Shown: positions 26,355 to 35,607 of the stretch, in pieces
How positions within the stretch are numbered: position 1 is the stretch's first letter
How the letters are laid out: the number at the start of each line of letters is the position of its first letter
DNA from: Ulvibacter litoralis
GTDB lineage: Bacteria; Bacteroidota; Bacteroidia; Flavobacteriales; Flavobacteriaceae
Reading direction: 5' to 3'
DNA length: 64,000 nucleotides
Assembly (NCBI RefSeq): GCF_900102055.1
Contig: NZ_FNBA01000003.1
Coordinates: 1 to 64,000, forward strand
The notes under the pieces: model-generated
Told to the model about the DNA's origin: nothing
Seen by the model: only the letters and a program-made list of their open reading frames with translations
Databases searched by the model: none
Translations under genes and position numbers: made by a program

Positions 26355-28787
26355 ATGGAACAGAACATTATTTACGTACCAATAGCGCTTTCAGTTGTAG
26401 GTCTCCTATTTATGCTTGTTAAAAGAAGCTGGGTGCAAAAGCAAAACCCTGGAAGTGAGCGTATGCAGTTTATTTCAAAGAGTATTAAAGAAGGTGCTTT
26501 AGCCTTTTTGAATGCCGAGTATCGTTTGCTTTTAATTTTCTCAGTAATAGCTGCGGCATTATTATTTTTAGTGTCTACCATGGTAGAATCTACAAGTTGG
26601 ATGATTGTTCCTGCTTTTTTATGTGGTGCAATTTTCTCTGCCTTGGCAGGAAATATTGGGATGCGTATTGCTACCGAAGCAAATTCGCGTACTGCAGAAG
26701 CTGCTAAAACAAGTTTGCCTCAAGCGTTAAAAGTCTCTTTCGGAGGAGGTACTGTAATGGGTCTTGGTGTTGCTGGATTGGCAGTACTAGGATTGAGTTT
26801 GTTCTTTTTGTTTTTCTTAAGTCAATTTATGGGAACCGAAGGGAATTTTTATGATAACATGACGATTGTTCTAGAAACCCTTGCGGGATTCTCTTTAGGA
26901 GCTGAGTCTATTGCTTTATTTGCACGTGTGGGTGGAGGTATTTATACCAAAGCAGCCGATGTTGGTGCCGATTTAGTAGGTAAAGTAGAAGCAGGAATTC
27001 CAGAAGATGATCCTCGTAACCCTGCAACTATTGCAGATAACGTTGGAGATAATGTAGGAGATGTTGCCGGAATGGGAGCCGATTTATTCGGATCGTATGT
27101 TGCGACAGTATTGGCAGCAATGGTTCTTGGAAACTATGTGATTAGGGATATGTCGTTGGCAAATCAGTTTACAGATAACTTTAATAATATGGGGCCAATC
27201 TTGCTTCCTATTGTTATAGCTGGGGTCGGAATTTTAGCCTCTATTATTGGAACTTTCTTTGTTAGTATTAAAAACAACGAAGCGAAAGAATCTCAAGTTC
27301 AAAAAGCATTAGATACAGGAAATTGGGTGGCTATTATTTTAACGTTAATTGCTAGTTATTTCTTAATTAAATGGATGTTGCCAGAAACGATGAATATGAA
27401 GTTCTTTGGCGAAGGCTATAAAGAAATTTCTTCTATGAATGTATTCTGGGCTGCTTGTATTGGTCTGGCTGTAGGAGCGTTAATTTCTATGGTAACTGCG
27501 TATTATACAAGTTTAGGGAAAAAGCCGGTAATGGATATTGTAACAAATTCTTCTACTGGAGCTGCTACAAATATAATTGCAGGTTTGGCTGTAGGGATGT
27601 ATTCTACATTTTCTTCAGTATTATTATTTGCAGCTGCGATTTACGGATCGTATGAGTTGGCAGGATTTTACGGTGTTGCGTTAGCGGCATCAGCAATGAT
27701 GGCTACAACAGCTATGCAGTTAGCGATTGATGCTTTCGGACCTATTGCAGATAATGCAGGAGGTGTAGCTGAAATGAGTGACTTAGAGCCTCACGTTCGT
27801 GAGCGTACCGATATATTAGATTCAGTAGGTAATACAACAGCGGCAGTTGGGAAAGGGTTTGCGATTGCTTCGGCAGCGTTAACAGCTTTGGCATTGTTTG
27901 CGGCGTATGTAACATTTACAGGAATTGACGGAATTAATATTTTTAAAGCTGATGTGTTAGCGATGCTATTTGTGGGTGGAATGATTCCGGTAGTGTTTTC
28001 TGCAATGGCAATGAAGTCGGTAGGAAAAGCTGCGATGGAAATGGTACAAGAAGTACGTCGTCAGTTCCGTGAAATTCCTGGAATTATGGAAGGAACAGGA
28101 ACGCCAGAATATGCTAAGTGTGTTGATATTTCGACAAAAGCGGCTTTAAAGGAAATGATTTTACCAGGATTGCTTACCATTATTACACCAATTATCATTG
28201 GTTTAATTTTTGGAGCAGAACCTTTAGGAGGGTATATGGCTGGAGTTTGTGTAAGTGGTGTAATGTGGGCTATTTTCCAAAATAATGCTGGAGGTGCTTG
28301 GGACAACGCTAAAAAGTCGTTTGAGGCTGGTGTAATGATTAATGGAGAAATGACCTACAAAGGAAGTGATGCACATAAAGCAGCCGTTACTGGAGATACT
28401 GTTGGTGATCCATTTAAAGATACGTCTGGACCTTCAATGAATATTTTAATTAAATTGACTTGTTTGGTTGGATTGGTCATTGCACCAATTTTAGGTGGAC
28501 ACGGTTCTATGGCTCATTCTGATACTACTACGGAAGAGATTATCTCTATAGATGAAGATGGAAATGAAACCAGACTAACAAACAAGCAAGCCGATGAAAT
28601 GGATGCTGCTGGTTTAACTGAAGTTTCTAAGGAAGTTATGGTGAAAATGTCGGTAGATGGTGATGTAACAACTGCTGAGGTTACCATTGAAACTACAAAA
28701 GATGGTGAGACCACAACAGAAACAAAAACGTTTAAAGGAACCGAAGATGAGGTAGAAGCTGAATTAAAAGCTTTGAGAAATATGTAA
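26355..28787 (+). CDS. hppA: Membrane-bound ion-translocating pyrophosphatase
   Basis: The 810-residue polytopic protein couples pyrophosphate hydrolysis to proton or sodium pumping across the inner membrane. Catalytic motifs include [38 protein letters not shown] and the C-terminal [19 protein letters not shown]. The [10 protein letters not shown] segment has Ala and Gly where potassium-independent enzymes have Lys and Thr, so it should be potassium-dependent. The pumped ion cannot be decided with confidence. After the last helix there is an unusual hydrophilic tail of about 85 residues, rich in Glu and Thr. A TACTTTAG near-match to the -7 box lies at 26317. Confidence 0.95.
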   Translation: MEQNIIYVPIALSVVGLLFMLVKRSWVQKQNPGSERMQFISKSIKEGALAFLNAEYRLLLIFSVIAAALLFLVSTMVESTSWMIVPAFLCGAIFSALAGNIGMRIATEANSRTAEAAKTSLPQALKVSFGGGTVMGLGVAGLAVLGLSLFFLFFLSQFMGTEGNFYDNMTIVLETLAGFSLGAESIALFARVGGGIYTKAADVGADLVGKVEAGIPEDDPRNPATIADNVGDNVGDVAGMGADLFGSYVATVLAAMVLGNYVIRDMSLANQFTDNFNNMGPILLPIVIAGVGILASIIGTFFVSIKNNEAKESQVQKALDTGNWVAIILTLIASYFLIKWMLPETMNMKFFGEGYKEISSMNVFWAACIGLAVGALISMVTAYYTSLGKKPVMDIVTNSSTGAATNIIAGLAVGMYSTFSSVLLFAAAIYGSYELAGFYGVALAASAMMATTAMQLAIDAFGPIADNAGGVAEMSDLEPHVRERTDILDSVGNTTAAVGKGFAIASAALTALALFAAYVTFTGIDGINIFKADVLAMLFVGGMIPVVFSAMAMKSVGKAAMEMVQEVRRQFREIPGIMEGTGTPEYAKCVDISTKAALKEMILPGLLTIITPIIIGLIFGAEPLGGYMAGVCVSGVMWAIFQNNAGGAWDNAKKSFEAGVMINGEMTYKGSDAHKAAVTGDTVGDPFKDTSGPSMNILIKLTCLVGLVIAPILGGHGSMAHSDTTTEEIISIDEDGNETRLTNKQADEMDAAGLTEVSKEVMVKMSVDGDVTTAEVTIETTKDGETTTETKTFKGTEDEVEAELKALRNM

Positions 28788-28811
28788 GTTTCTTTAAAAC
28801 TAGATATTAAA

Positions 28812-28843
28812 AAAGTCTGTTCAGTTACTGAACAGACTTTTTT
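28812..28843 (+). terminator. Rho-independent terminator after hppA
   Basis: AAAGTCTGTTCAG and CTGAACAGACTTT form a 13-bp perfect stem around TTA, followed by a T-run. Confidence 0.92.
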
Positions 28844-28940
28844 GCGTTAGGGATAGAGCGATTGTTGGAGCTTGCCGCGAAGCATTTAGGAAAGCGACTG
28901 CGAAAGCCCGGCCTGTTGGCAAACAGGAAACGCCCTAAAA
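28844..28940. ncRNA. Structured intergenic element, possible flavobacterial RNA or repeat
   Basis: TTAGGG (28847-28852) can pair with CCCTAA (28933-28938), closing a 90-base domain. Inside, CCTGTT/AACAGG forms a hairpin at about 28911-28926 and GCTT/AAGC another near 28870. The core GCGAAAGCCCGGCC is notably GC-rich for this genome. Elements with a similar GGGAT ... AAGCCCG ... CGCCCTAA layout are, as I recall, recurrent between genes in Flavobacteriaceae. I cannot confirm that it matches a named Rfam family such as Flavo-1, nor which strand is used. Confidence 0.45.
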
Positions 28941-28958
28941 AATATTATTTGTAGTCAA

Positions 28959-29573
28959 TTAAAACAATCCGTGAAGTTCGGCGTCTATTTTGTTAATGAT
29001 TTGTCCCAGATGTTCTGGGTTGTCAACAAAATCTAAATGATCTACATCGAGTATGATCAAATTTCCTTTGTCGTAGCCGTGAATCCAAGCCTCGTAACGC
29101 TCGTTTAGCCTGCTTAGGTAGTCGATGCTAATAGAGTTCTCGTAGTCGCGCCCACGCTTGTGTATTTGGCTCACCAAATTTGGAATCGAACTGCGTAAGT
29201 AAATAAGTAAATCGGGTCCTTCGGTCACGCTTTCCATTAAATCGAAAAGGGAGCGGTAGTTTTCGAAATCACGATTGGTCATTAATCCCATCGCGTGTAA
29301 ATTGGGAGCAAAGATGTACGCGTCTTCGTAAATGGTACGATCCTGAATTACTTTTTTACCAGTTTCACGAATGTCGAGTATTTGACGGAAGCGACTGTTT
29401 AAAAAGTAAATTTGTAAATTGAATGACCAGCGCTCCATTTGATTGTAAAAGTCGTCCAAATAGGGATTGTCTTCTACGTCTTCAAAATGGGGTTGCCATT
29501 TATAATGTTTGGCTAACAAACGTGTTAAGGTTGTTTTTCCTGAGCCTATATTTCCTGCAATTGCAACGTGCAT
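28959..29573 (-). CDS. Deoxynucleoside kinase
   Basis: The 204-residue salvage kinase phosphorylates deoxynucleosides with ATP. It has a P-loop GNIGSGKTT (residues 7-15), the dNK-type substrate motif ERWSFNLQIYFLNSRFRQ, the DRTIYEDAYIFA segment equivalent to the DRS motif, and the arginine-rich lid HKRGRDYENSI. Substrate specificity (dA/dG versus dC/dT) cannot be read with certainty. It starts 8 bp after the stop of the preceding gene on the same strand, so the two are co-transcribed. Confidence 0.92.
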   Translation of the reverse strand: MHVAIAGNIGSGKTTLTRLLAKHYKWQPHFEDVEDNPYLDDFYNQMERWSFNLQIYFLNSRFRQILDIRETGKKVIQDRTIYEDAYIFAPNLHAMGLMTNRDFENYRSLFDLMESVTEGPDLLIYLRSSIPNLVSQIHKRGRDYENSISIDYLSRLNERYEAWIHGYDKGNLIILDVDHLDFVDNPEHLGQIINKIDAELHGLF

Positions 29574-29581
29574 AAGTATTG

Positions 29582-30352
29582 TTACTTTGGGTTCTTGATT
29601 GAAAAGGTGTGTAAATTATTTCCGTCATAAATATACAAGAAATCCTTCGTAAGGTACAAGTCTTTTGGAGCCTTTTCGAAGACCGGTAGTTTTATGGGTG
29701 CTTCGGAATTTTCGGTAATTAAAAATAATTCGGACCCCTTTGTGACTAACAAATTGGTATCCTGTAGGGCGAGATTTTGATATCCATCTGAAGCTTTTTC
29801 AGAAAGAAGACTACCGTAACTATTAAAAATTCTAACTTTTTGTTCGGTGAGTACTGCACAGTAATTAAAATTGCTGGATTGTGCAAGTAGTTTTCCAGCA
29901 AAAGGTTGTGATACGGTAACTTTACGCTGGTCGCGATAGTTGTATAGCTCTAATTGTTGGGTGTCTATATTGAAAATCCAAAGCCGATTGTTTCCTGCAT
30001 TTGTAGCGGTGCTAACGTTAATAAATTCGGGAAGCGTATTGAAGTTAATGCGCTCAATGGCGTTTAGTTTGTTGTCTAGTAAAACAACTGTATTGGTGTC
30101 TTCGTAAAAAAGGACAATCTTCAACGGATTTATAATATCTGCCGAGGTGATATTTCCTAATTGTAAGTCGTTAAAAACGAAAGAGCCGTCGGGTCCTTCC
30201 TTATGAAGCACACGGTCTTTTACAAAGTAGCTGTTTTGGTAAGAGTCAATTCCTATAAAACTGGAAGCAACAAGTGGTGTTTTAGTAACAGCTGTAAATT
30301 CTTGTCCTAAAACGAGTTGCGTAAAAAAAAATAGAAAAAATAAGTGCTTCAT
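29582..30352 (-). CDS. Hypothetical secreted protein, 256 residues
   Basis: A signal peptide (MKHLFFLFFFTQLVLGQ) is followed by repeated short beta-strand patterns (VVLLDNKLNAIERINF, NRLWIFNIDTQQLELYNY, NSYGSLLSEK, LYIYDGNNLHTF). These suggest a small beta-propeller. I recognise no named family. It is tightly linked (8 bp) to the deoxynucleoside kinase gene, an arrangement with no obvious functional logic. Confidence 0.7.
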   Translation of the reverse strand: MKHLFFLFFFTQLVLGQEFTAVTKTPLVASSFIGIDSYQNSYFVKDRVLHKEGPDGSFVFNDLQLGNITSADIINPLKIVLFYEDTNTVVLLDNKLNAIERINFNTLPEFINVSTATNAGNNRLWIFNIDTQQLELYNYRDQRKVTVSQPFAGKLLAQSSNFNYCAVLTEQKVRIFNSYGSLLSEKASDGYQNLALQDTNLLVTKGSELFLITENSEAPIKLPVFEKAPKDLYLTKDFLYIYDGNNLHTFSIKNPK

Positions 30353-30684
30353 AGAGCGTTACAAGGTACTAAATGTGTATTAAAAACGAGTATTTTATTG
30401 GCAAACAAAGGGGAAAACCCTGTTTTTATTCTAGGGATAGCCCTCTTTTATAGTTTGTGGTTTCTGTTTTACTTTGTGTAACGGTTATTTTAAAGAAGGT
30501 ATTGCCTTAGTTTCCTAACTCAATAGTAACTTTAACTTAATTGTGTAATGATATTTACAGGTTGTAATTAAACTACCTTCGTCACAATTTGAAACACTTT
30601 TTTTACGGGTGTTTTTTAAAAAATGAATGTTTGGTGCGTTTATTGAAGTACAGCTCTTAAATACACTAACTTAACACCACCATT
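30353..30684. other. Gene-free stretch of 332 bp
   Basis: This AT-rich spacer lies between two divergent genes. A small hairpin AGGGATAGCCCT sits near 30433 and a near-match -7 element TACCTTCG lies at 30574-30581. I see no RNA gene or convincing coding frame. Confidence 0.5.
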
Positions 30685-30912
30685 ATGATTGCCACAGAAG
30701 TTGAAGAACAAATAAAACCGTTGGTTAAAACTCCTTTGCTAAAAACAAAGATTCCTGCCAATAACTTTATTATTCCTCAAGGTGTTCCCATAAATTTTTG
30801 GCAACCAGATTACATCGAATCTCCTTATAAAAAAGCAGTAGATCTATTTGCCGATAATGCCGATTTTATCAGCCATTCAATAAATGCGATGGACGGTTCG
30901 TTTCTACGTTAA
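30685..30912 (+). CDS. Small hypothetical protein, 75 residues
   Basis: The frame begins MIATEVEEQIKPLVKTPLL and contains IPQGVPINFWQPDYIESPYKK, with no signal peptide or membrane helix. Composition and codon use look coding and an ATG follows an A-rich leader, but I recognise no family. It precedes the DUF4230 gene by 83 bp in the same direction. Confidence 0.5.
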   Translation: MIATEVEEQIKPLVKTPLLKTKIPANNFIIPQGVPINFWQPDYIESPYKKAVDLFADNADFISHSINAMDGSFLR

Positions 30913-30995
30913 CCTTCCAATTTTTAATTTCACACATTCGTATTGCGTTCTTTTTTTACGTAAAACTTTCAGTATCTTTCCTAAAAAAAAAAGAA

Positions 30996-31610
30996 ATGCG
31001 TAATATTCTCTTCGGAATTGTCATCGCTTTGGTTCTTGTTTTCGGATTGCGATATTGCGATTACCAAAAAGACCAACGCGAGCAGTTAGAAGCCAATACA
31101 GCTTTGCTAGAACAACAACTAAAAAATGTTGGGAAGCTAATCGTTACCGAAGGTTCTTATGCGCAGGTTTTTAGTTATAAAGATTCTGAAAAACTATACT
31201 TCGATTTCTTTTCTTCCAGCAAAAAAGCATTGGTTGTTGTAAATGCCAAAGCAACCATCGCCTATGATCTGAGTAAAGTGGAAACTAAAATTGATGAAGC
31301 TTCAAAAACGGTGACTATTACCCATATTCCAGAACCAGAGTTAAACATTAACCCTAATATTGAATACTACGATATTGAAAATGGGTATTTTAATCAGTTT
31401 GAAGCATCCGATTATAACAAAATTAAAAAGCGGATTGAGGCTTCACTCCGCAAAAAGATTCTTGCGTCCGATCTTAAAACGAATGCACAAAACAGACTTA
31501 TCTCTGAGCTTCAGAAAATTTATATTTTAACCAATTCGATGGGGTGGACACTGCAGTATAATTCGCAAACCATTTCCGAAGAAAACGATTTGCAAACCTT
31601 AAAATTATAG
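30996..31610 (+). CDS. DUF4230 domain-containing protein
   Basis: The 204-residue protein has one N-terminal membrane anchor (about 1-21) and then a DUF4230 domain. Typical segments are KLIVTEGSYAQVFSYKDS, ATIAYDLSKVETKIDE and the C-terminal YILTNSMGWTLQYN. The domain probably faces the periplasm; function is unknown. Its 3' end overlaps the convergent rhodanese gene by 6 bp. Confidence 0.85.
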   Translation: MRNILFGIVIALVLVFGLRYCDYQKDQREQLEANTALLEQQLKNVGKLIVTEGSYAQVFSYKDSEKLYFDFFSSSKKALVVVNAKATIAYDLSKVETKIDEASKTVTITHIPEPELNINPNIEYYDIENGYFNQFEASDYNKIKKRIEASLRKKILASDLKTNAQNRLISELQKIYILTNSMGWTLQYNSQTISEENDLQTLKL

Positions 31611-31910
31611 CTTTTTACTCAAGCTAAACCAACCGCCACCGTTCATTGCCTCGATGCCATTGCTTTTTAAAACAGCCGTAGCACTTCCACTTCGCATTCC
31701 GCTAGCACAGCATAGAATCACTGGTTTGTTCCATTTTTTAATTTCCGAAACTTTCGAATTTATAGTTTGCAACGGAATGTTTTTGGACCCCGGAATTGCA
31801 CCACCTTCGTATTCCGCTTTAGACCGCACATCTACAATGATGGCGCCTCTGCTTTTAAAATCGTTGATTTTTGCACCTTTGTTTCCGAATAAAAAATCGA
31901 GTAGTCCCAT
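31605..31910 (-). CDS. Rhodanese-like domain protein
   Basis: The 101-residue single-domain rhodanese has the active-site loop CASGMRS with catalytic Cys68, plus the DVRSKAEYEGGAIPGSKNIP strand-helix. Such proteins transfer sulfane sulfur, but the physiological acceptor is unknown. It lies 30 bp after the aromatic amino acid hydroxylase gene on the same strand, so they may be co-transcribed. Confidence 0.88.
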   Translation of the reverse strand: MGLLDFLFGNKGAKINDFKSRGAIIVDVRSKAEYEGGAIPGSKNIPLQTINSKVSEIKKWNKPVILCCASGMRSGSATAVLKSNGIEAMNGGGWFSLSKKL

Positions 31911-31940
31911 ATGTAATGCCCGAGAAGTCGGGTAACTTTT

Positions 31941-33701
31941 TTAATTAGTTTCAATAGTTTGTTTTTCTAAAAGTGCCAATCCTCCTTCAATAAGGTGTGC
32001 TACTTTAGGTCTTTTTTGTTGTACTTCGGAAAGATACGAAAGCACTTTGTCTGTTTTGGTTAGTTCAAAAATCTCTAACGGAAGCAACCAGTCGTTTGAG
32101 TATTTTTCAGACGCAATTGTGAAAATTGTGTCTAATCTGTTTAAAGCCTCTTCTGAAGGTGTCGCGCTTGCGTCTCGAATGTCGCGCACCTCTTTATACA
32201 ATGAGTTTAACTCTTTTTCCTCTTCAGTAAGTGCCACACGAATTGTTTCCGAAGTGCTTTTATGTGTCACTAAATCAAACGATAAATAATCTGCAATTCC
32301 TGCAAAAGCAGATACAATTTCCTTTCCAACTGCCATGTCAAAATCGCCCATTTCTGGCGTAAACAACACTTCATCTTTATAGGTCACAGTACAATTTGTA
32401 AACTGAATAAGCATCAGTTCACCGCGTAAGTTACGAATTCCAGTTACGTTTAAACCTTCTACTGTAATACCACTTTCAAACTCAAAAGCAATTTGCTTTC
32501 CGTCGTAAAAATTGTAGGCTTGCAGGTCTCTCGGACCCATATTCTCAATCGCAAGATTGATGCCTTTCAGCTTTCCAAGGGGCGATCTAAAACCATTTTT
32601 ATGACGACTCACTCCGTGGCCAATCATTTCTTTTTCTCGGTACGAAAGGGCTGTTTCTCCTTCTGTTTCGAAGTATACAATTTCGTTGTCTTCGTTTTTA
32701 ATCATTCGCGTAAAAAGTCCGCTCACTTGTAGTCCCGTGCTAATTTCTACAGTTCCTAATTGCTTCGAGTCGATTAACTTTTGCAAACCGCGCCATCCAC
32801 CTTTTCGTACGGCCATGGTATTGGCAAATTCTTCCAACACTTCTTGAAGGTAAGCGAAATCGGGCGTTACATATAATTGAGGTTGTGGTTTTGTAATGTC
32901 AAAATCTTGGTACGCAGCAGCAATGGAGTACGGAATTTTTTTCACTTCTTCCTTCATACACCAAGCACTCTCTCCAATAGACGAAAGCAATCCGGCACCG
33001 TAAATTTTTGGTGTTTCTACCGTTCCTACCAAACCATACTCAACCGTCCACCAATGTAAATTCCGAATCAACGAAATTTCCGAAGGAGGTACATCTTTAT
33101 TTTGAAGGTCTTCCACACGTTGTTCGGCCTCCTTAATTTTTTCTTCTGAAATGCCTTCCGCTTCTTTCAATATGGATAACTCTCGAACGGCTTCGTACAT
33201 ATCAATGTCATGTGCACTTGAAATCGCTTTCGCGCCCACTTCACCAAAACGACGCAGGTATTCGGCGTAATCCGGACTCGCGATAATGGGAGCATGACCC
33301 GCGCCTTCGTGAATAATATCGGGAGCAGGGGTGTATTCTATATTTTCTAATTGCCGAATATCGCTGGCAATGACCAAGACTTTATAGGCTTGAAATTCCA
33401 TAAATGCATTGGGCGGAATAAATCCGTCCACGGCAACCGCAGCCCATCCAATTTCTTTCAAAATACGGTTCATCCCGTACATCGATGGAATGGTATCAAT
33501 CGAAATCCCCGTTTTTTTGAGTCCTTCCAGATAACTTTCGTGCGCAACTTTGCTTAAATAATCTACATTTTTGCGCATTACATAGCGCCACACTGCTTGA
33601 TTTATAGGTGTGTATTGCTCATAATTTTGAGGCTTAATATATTGCTTTAGGTGCGGTGGCAACCTGTCTAGCAATTCATTGGTTTCTATTTGGACTTCCA
33701 T
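31941..33701 (-). CDS. Aromatic amino acid (phenylalanine 4-) hydroxylase, long form
   Basis: The 586-residue protein contains the pterin-dependent aromatic amino acid hydroxylase core. Iron-ligand histidines are His131 and His136 in HEGAGHAP, and the third ligand is in LHWWTVEYGLVG. The core is followed by about 250 residues not present in short bacterial PhhA proteins (about 280 residues). It probably converts phenylalanine to tyrosine with tetrahydropterin. I chose ATG 33701 over TTG 33710 because a minus-strand -7 box ends at 33708. It is divergent from the TetR regulator and next to the phenylacetate operon, which suggests a switch between two fates of phenylalanine. Confidence 0.9.
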   Translation of the reverse strand: MEVQIETNELLDRLPPHLKQYIKPQNYEQYTPINQAVWRYVMRKNVDYLSKVAHESYLEGLKKTGISIDTIPSMYGMNRILKEIGWAAVAVDGFIPPNAFMEFQAYKVLVIASDIRQLENIEYTPAPDIIHEGAGHAPIIASPDYAEYLRRFGEVGAKAISSAHDIDMYEAVRELSILKEAEGISEEKIKEAEQRVEDLQNKDVPPSEISLIRNLHWWTVEYGLVGTVETPKIYGAGLLSSIGESAWCMKEEVKKIPYSIAAAYQDFDITKPQPQLYVTPDFAYLQEVLEEFANTMAVRKGGWRGLQKLIDSKQLGTVEISTGLQVSGLFTRMIKNEDNEIVYFETEGETALSYREKEMIGHGVSRHKNGFRSPLGKLKGINLAIENMGPRDLQAYNFYDGKQIAFEFESGITVEGLNVTGIRNLRGELMLIQFTNCTVTYKDEVLFTPEMGDFDMAVGKEIVSAFAGIADYLSFDLVTHKSTSETIRVALTEEEKELNSLYKEVRDIRDASATPSEEALNRLDTIFTIASEKYSNDWLLPLEIFELTKTDKVLSYLSEVQQKRPKVAHLIEGGLALLEKQTIETN

Positions 33702-33707
33702 ACACTT

Positions 33708-33715
33708 CAAAAATA
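33708..33715 (-). promoter_or_regulatory. -7 promoter element of the phenylalanine hydroxylase gene
   Basis: The minus-strand sequence TATTTTTG is an exact TAnnTTTG match ending 7 bp before the ATG at 33701. The transcript would be leaderless or nearly so. No strong -33 element is seen. Confidence 0.5.
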
Positions 33716-33826
33716 CTAAGTTTTGGTTTCATAGTAAGTGTCTGCTGCGATTTTTGTGTTTATATTAGGATAGAATGCGTTTATAGTTTCAAATTTTTTA
33801 CCTCGAATGTAGTATCTTGCGTCTTT

Positions 33827-34405
33827 ATGGAAACCCTTTCACGAAAACAAGAAATCATCGTTGTAGCGTCCCGTCTTTTTAAAGAAAGAGGGTATAACGC
33901 TGTGTCTATGCGTGACATTGCGCAAGAAATGGGGATTAAAGCTGCCAGTTTATACAATCATATTTCTGGCAAACAGGAATTGCTTTCCACGCTTATTTTG
34001 GAAGTGGCCCGTGAGTTTACCTTCGGAATGAATCGCGTTGTGAAAGAAGAGGTGTCTTCCATAGAAAAAATCACACAAGTTATAGAGTTGCATATTGATA
34101 TTACAGTGAACTTTTCTGAAGGTTTAGCCGCTTTAAATAACGATTGGATGCATTTAGAAGCTACCGATTTGGAGGGCTTTGTCAAAATGCGAGAAGACTA
34201 CGAAGAAAACTTTCGAATCATTTTAAAACAAGGCATAGAAGCGGGCGAAATTCAATCGCACCATCCCGAAGTAATGCTTTTTTCAATTCTATCTACCCTG
34301 AGGACGCTCTATGTTTGGTACCAAAAAAGAGGGAAATTAGATGTCAATCTTCTTAAAAAAGATATGGTTGCAGTGCTTCTTCATGGTATCGTGCCTCCTA
34401 AATAA
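33827..34405 (+). CDS. TetR/AcrR family regulator, probable phenylacetate regulator
   Basis: The 192-residue protein has a TetR helix-turn-helix at residues 5-50 (RKQEIIVVASRLFKERGYNA, MRDIAQEMGIKAASLYNHI) and an all-helical ligand domain. I chose ATG 33827 because the in-frame extension upstream crosses the divergent intergenic region. It lies immediately before the paa operon, and a palindrome downstream of it resembles the reported operator of the TetR-type phenylacetyl-CoA-responsive PaaR. I infer that it represses the paa genes until phenylacetyl-CoA accumulates. It may also act on the divergent hydroxylase gene. Confidence 0.85.
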   Translation: METLSRKQEIIVVASRLFKERGYNAVSMRDIAQEMGIKAASLYNHISGKQELLSTLILEVAREFTFGMNRVVKEEVSSIEKITQVIELHIDITVNFSEGLAALNNDWMHLEATDLEGFVKMREDYEENFRIILKQGIEAGEIQSHHPEVMLFSILSTLRTLYVWYQKRGKLDVNLLKKDMVAVLLHGIVPPK

Positions 34406-34461
34406 TTATTATTTATTCTTGCTAAGTCTTGGTATATTTAGGCTTAGCTACTTTAACGAAG

Positions 34462-34469
34462 TAGATTTG
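34462..34469 (+). promoter_or_regulatory. -7 promoter element of the paa operon
   Basis: TAGATTTG is an exact TAnnTTTG match 8 bp before a large palindrome and 49 bp before the chosen paaE start. Confidence 0.6.
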
Positions 34470-34476
34470 TAATTCT

Positions 34477-34494
34477 AACTAACAAGCGTTAGTT
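34477..34494. promoter_or_regulatory. Probable TetR/PaaR-type operator
   Basis: AACTAAC and GTTAGTT form a perfect 7-bp inverted repeat around AAGC. The inner 14 bases match the PaaR consensus I recall from Thermus (CNAACGNNCGTTNG) at all but one fixed position. The site overlaps the expected transcription start, where a bound repressor would block the paa promoter. Confidence 0.65.
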
Positions 34495-34517
34495 TTGTGT
34501 ACTTAATTCAAAATAGC

Positions 34518-35588
34518 GTGTCAAAGTTTCATAAAATACTAGTTAAGGATGTTTATAAAGAAACCGACGATTGTTCGGTGCTTACTTTCGACATCCCTTC
34601 AGAGCTTTACGAAGAGTTTCATTTTAGACAAGGACAGCACCTTACACTAAAAGCAGATATCGATGGTCAAGACATCCGTCGTTCGTATAGTCTGTGTTCA
34701 AGTCCGATCGATAACGAATGGAAAGTCGCCGTAAAAGGAATTCCGGGCGGGATTTTTTCAACGTTTGTAAATACAACCTTGCAATCTGGCGATACGCTGG
34801 AACTAATGGCGCCTAGTGGTGCTTTTGGTGTTGAAGTTTCAAACGAGCCAAAAACATACGTTGCTTTTGTAGCGGGTAGTGGTATTACACCAGTGCTTTC
34901 TATGATGAAAGCACACTTAGCTTCCGAGCCAAATGCTAAATTCAAGTTATTTTACTTGAACCGAACCGTGAAATCTATTATCTTTAAAGAAGAGATAGAA
35001 CAGCTTCGTAATCAGTATTTTGGACGGTTAGAGATTTTCTATTTCTTAACCAAAGAGCATCGCGATATCGAGTTGTTTAACGGACGATTTACTTCGGAAA
35101 AATTACAAGAGATTACCACAAAGTTGATGGATATGTCCGAGGTTTCTGAAGCCTTTTTATGCGGCCCTGAAAAGATGATTTTCTTAGTGCGTGACGCCTT
35201 GATGGAAGCTGGAATGTCTAAAGAAAATATTCATTACGAACTCTTTGTTTCGGGACTTTCCGAAGAAGATATTCAACGAGCAGAACGACTATCACAACGA
35301 AATGTGGAAGGTGTAGAAGTGACCATTGTAGATGGAGGAAAAGAATTTCATTTTACAATGACCAAAGACTACGATAATATATTAGACGCTGCTTTAGGAG
35401 CTGGTGCCGATTTGCCATTTGCGTGTAAAGGGGGTGTTTGTAGTACCTGTAAGTGTAAAGTGCTAGAGGGTGCGGTAGAAATGAAAGTAAATTACGCTTT
35501 AGAAGAAGATGAGGTGGCACAAAATTTTGTATTGAGCTGTCAAGCAGTGCCGACTTCTGAAAGTGTAAAAGTAGATTTTGATGTCTAA
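34518..35588 (+). CDS. paaE: Phenylacetyl-CoA epoxidase reductase subunit
   Basis: The 356-residue flavoprotein passes electrons from NADPH to the PaaA di-iron site. It has an FAD domain (RRSYSLCSSP), an NAD(P) domain (GSGITPVLSMM) and a C-terminal plant-type 2Fe-2S ferredoxin domain (CKGGVCSTCKC plus a later Cys). I chose GTG 34518 (MSKFHKILVKDV) since it matches usual PaaE N-termini. The other GTG at 34497 lies next to the operator. It is the first gene of the operon and is 19 bp from paaA. PaaE leads the cluster here, unlike the paaABCDE order in E. coli. Confidence 0.93.
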   Translation: MSKFHKILVKDVYKETDDCSVLTFDIPSELYEEFHFRQGQHLTLKADIDGQDIRRSYSLCSSPIDNEWKVAVKGIPGGIFSTFVNTTLQSGDTLELMAPSGAFGVEVSNEPKTYVAFVAGSGITPVLSMMKAHLASEPNAKFKLFYLNRTVKSIIFKEEIEQLRNQYFGRLEIFYFLTKEHRDIELFNGRFTSEKLQEITTKLMDMSEVSEAFLCGPEKMIFLVRDALMEAGMSKENIHYELFVSGLSEEDIQRAERLSQRNVEGVEVTIVDGGKEFHFTMTKDYDNILDAALGAGADLPFACKGGVCSTCKCKVLEGAVEMKVNYALEEDEVAQNFVLSCQAVPTSESVKVDFDV

Positions 35589-35607
35589 ATAGTTAAAAGA
35601 CTGAGTT

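Noticed and set aside
33656-33826. N-terminal extension of the TetR regulator
   Set aside because: It runs through the divergent promoter region and the 5' end of the hydroxylase gene, and is Cys/Phe/Val-rich rather than TetR-like.
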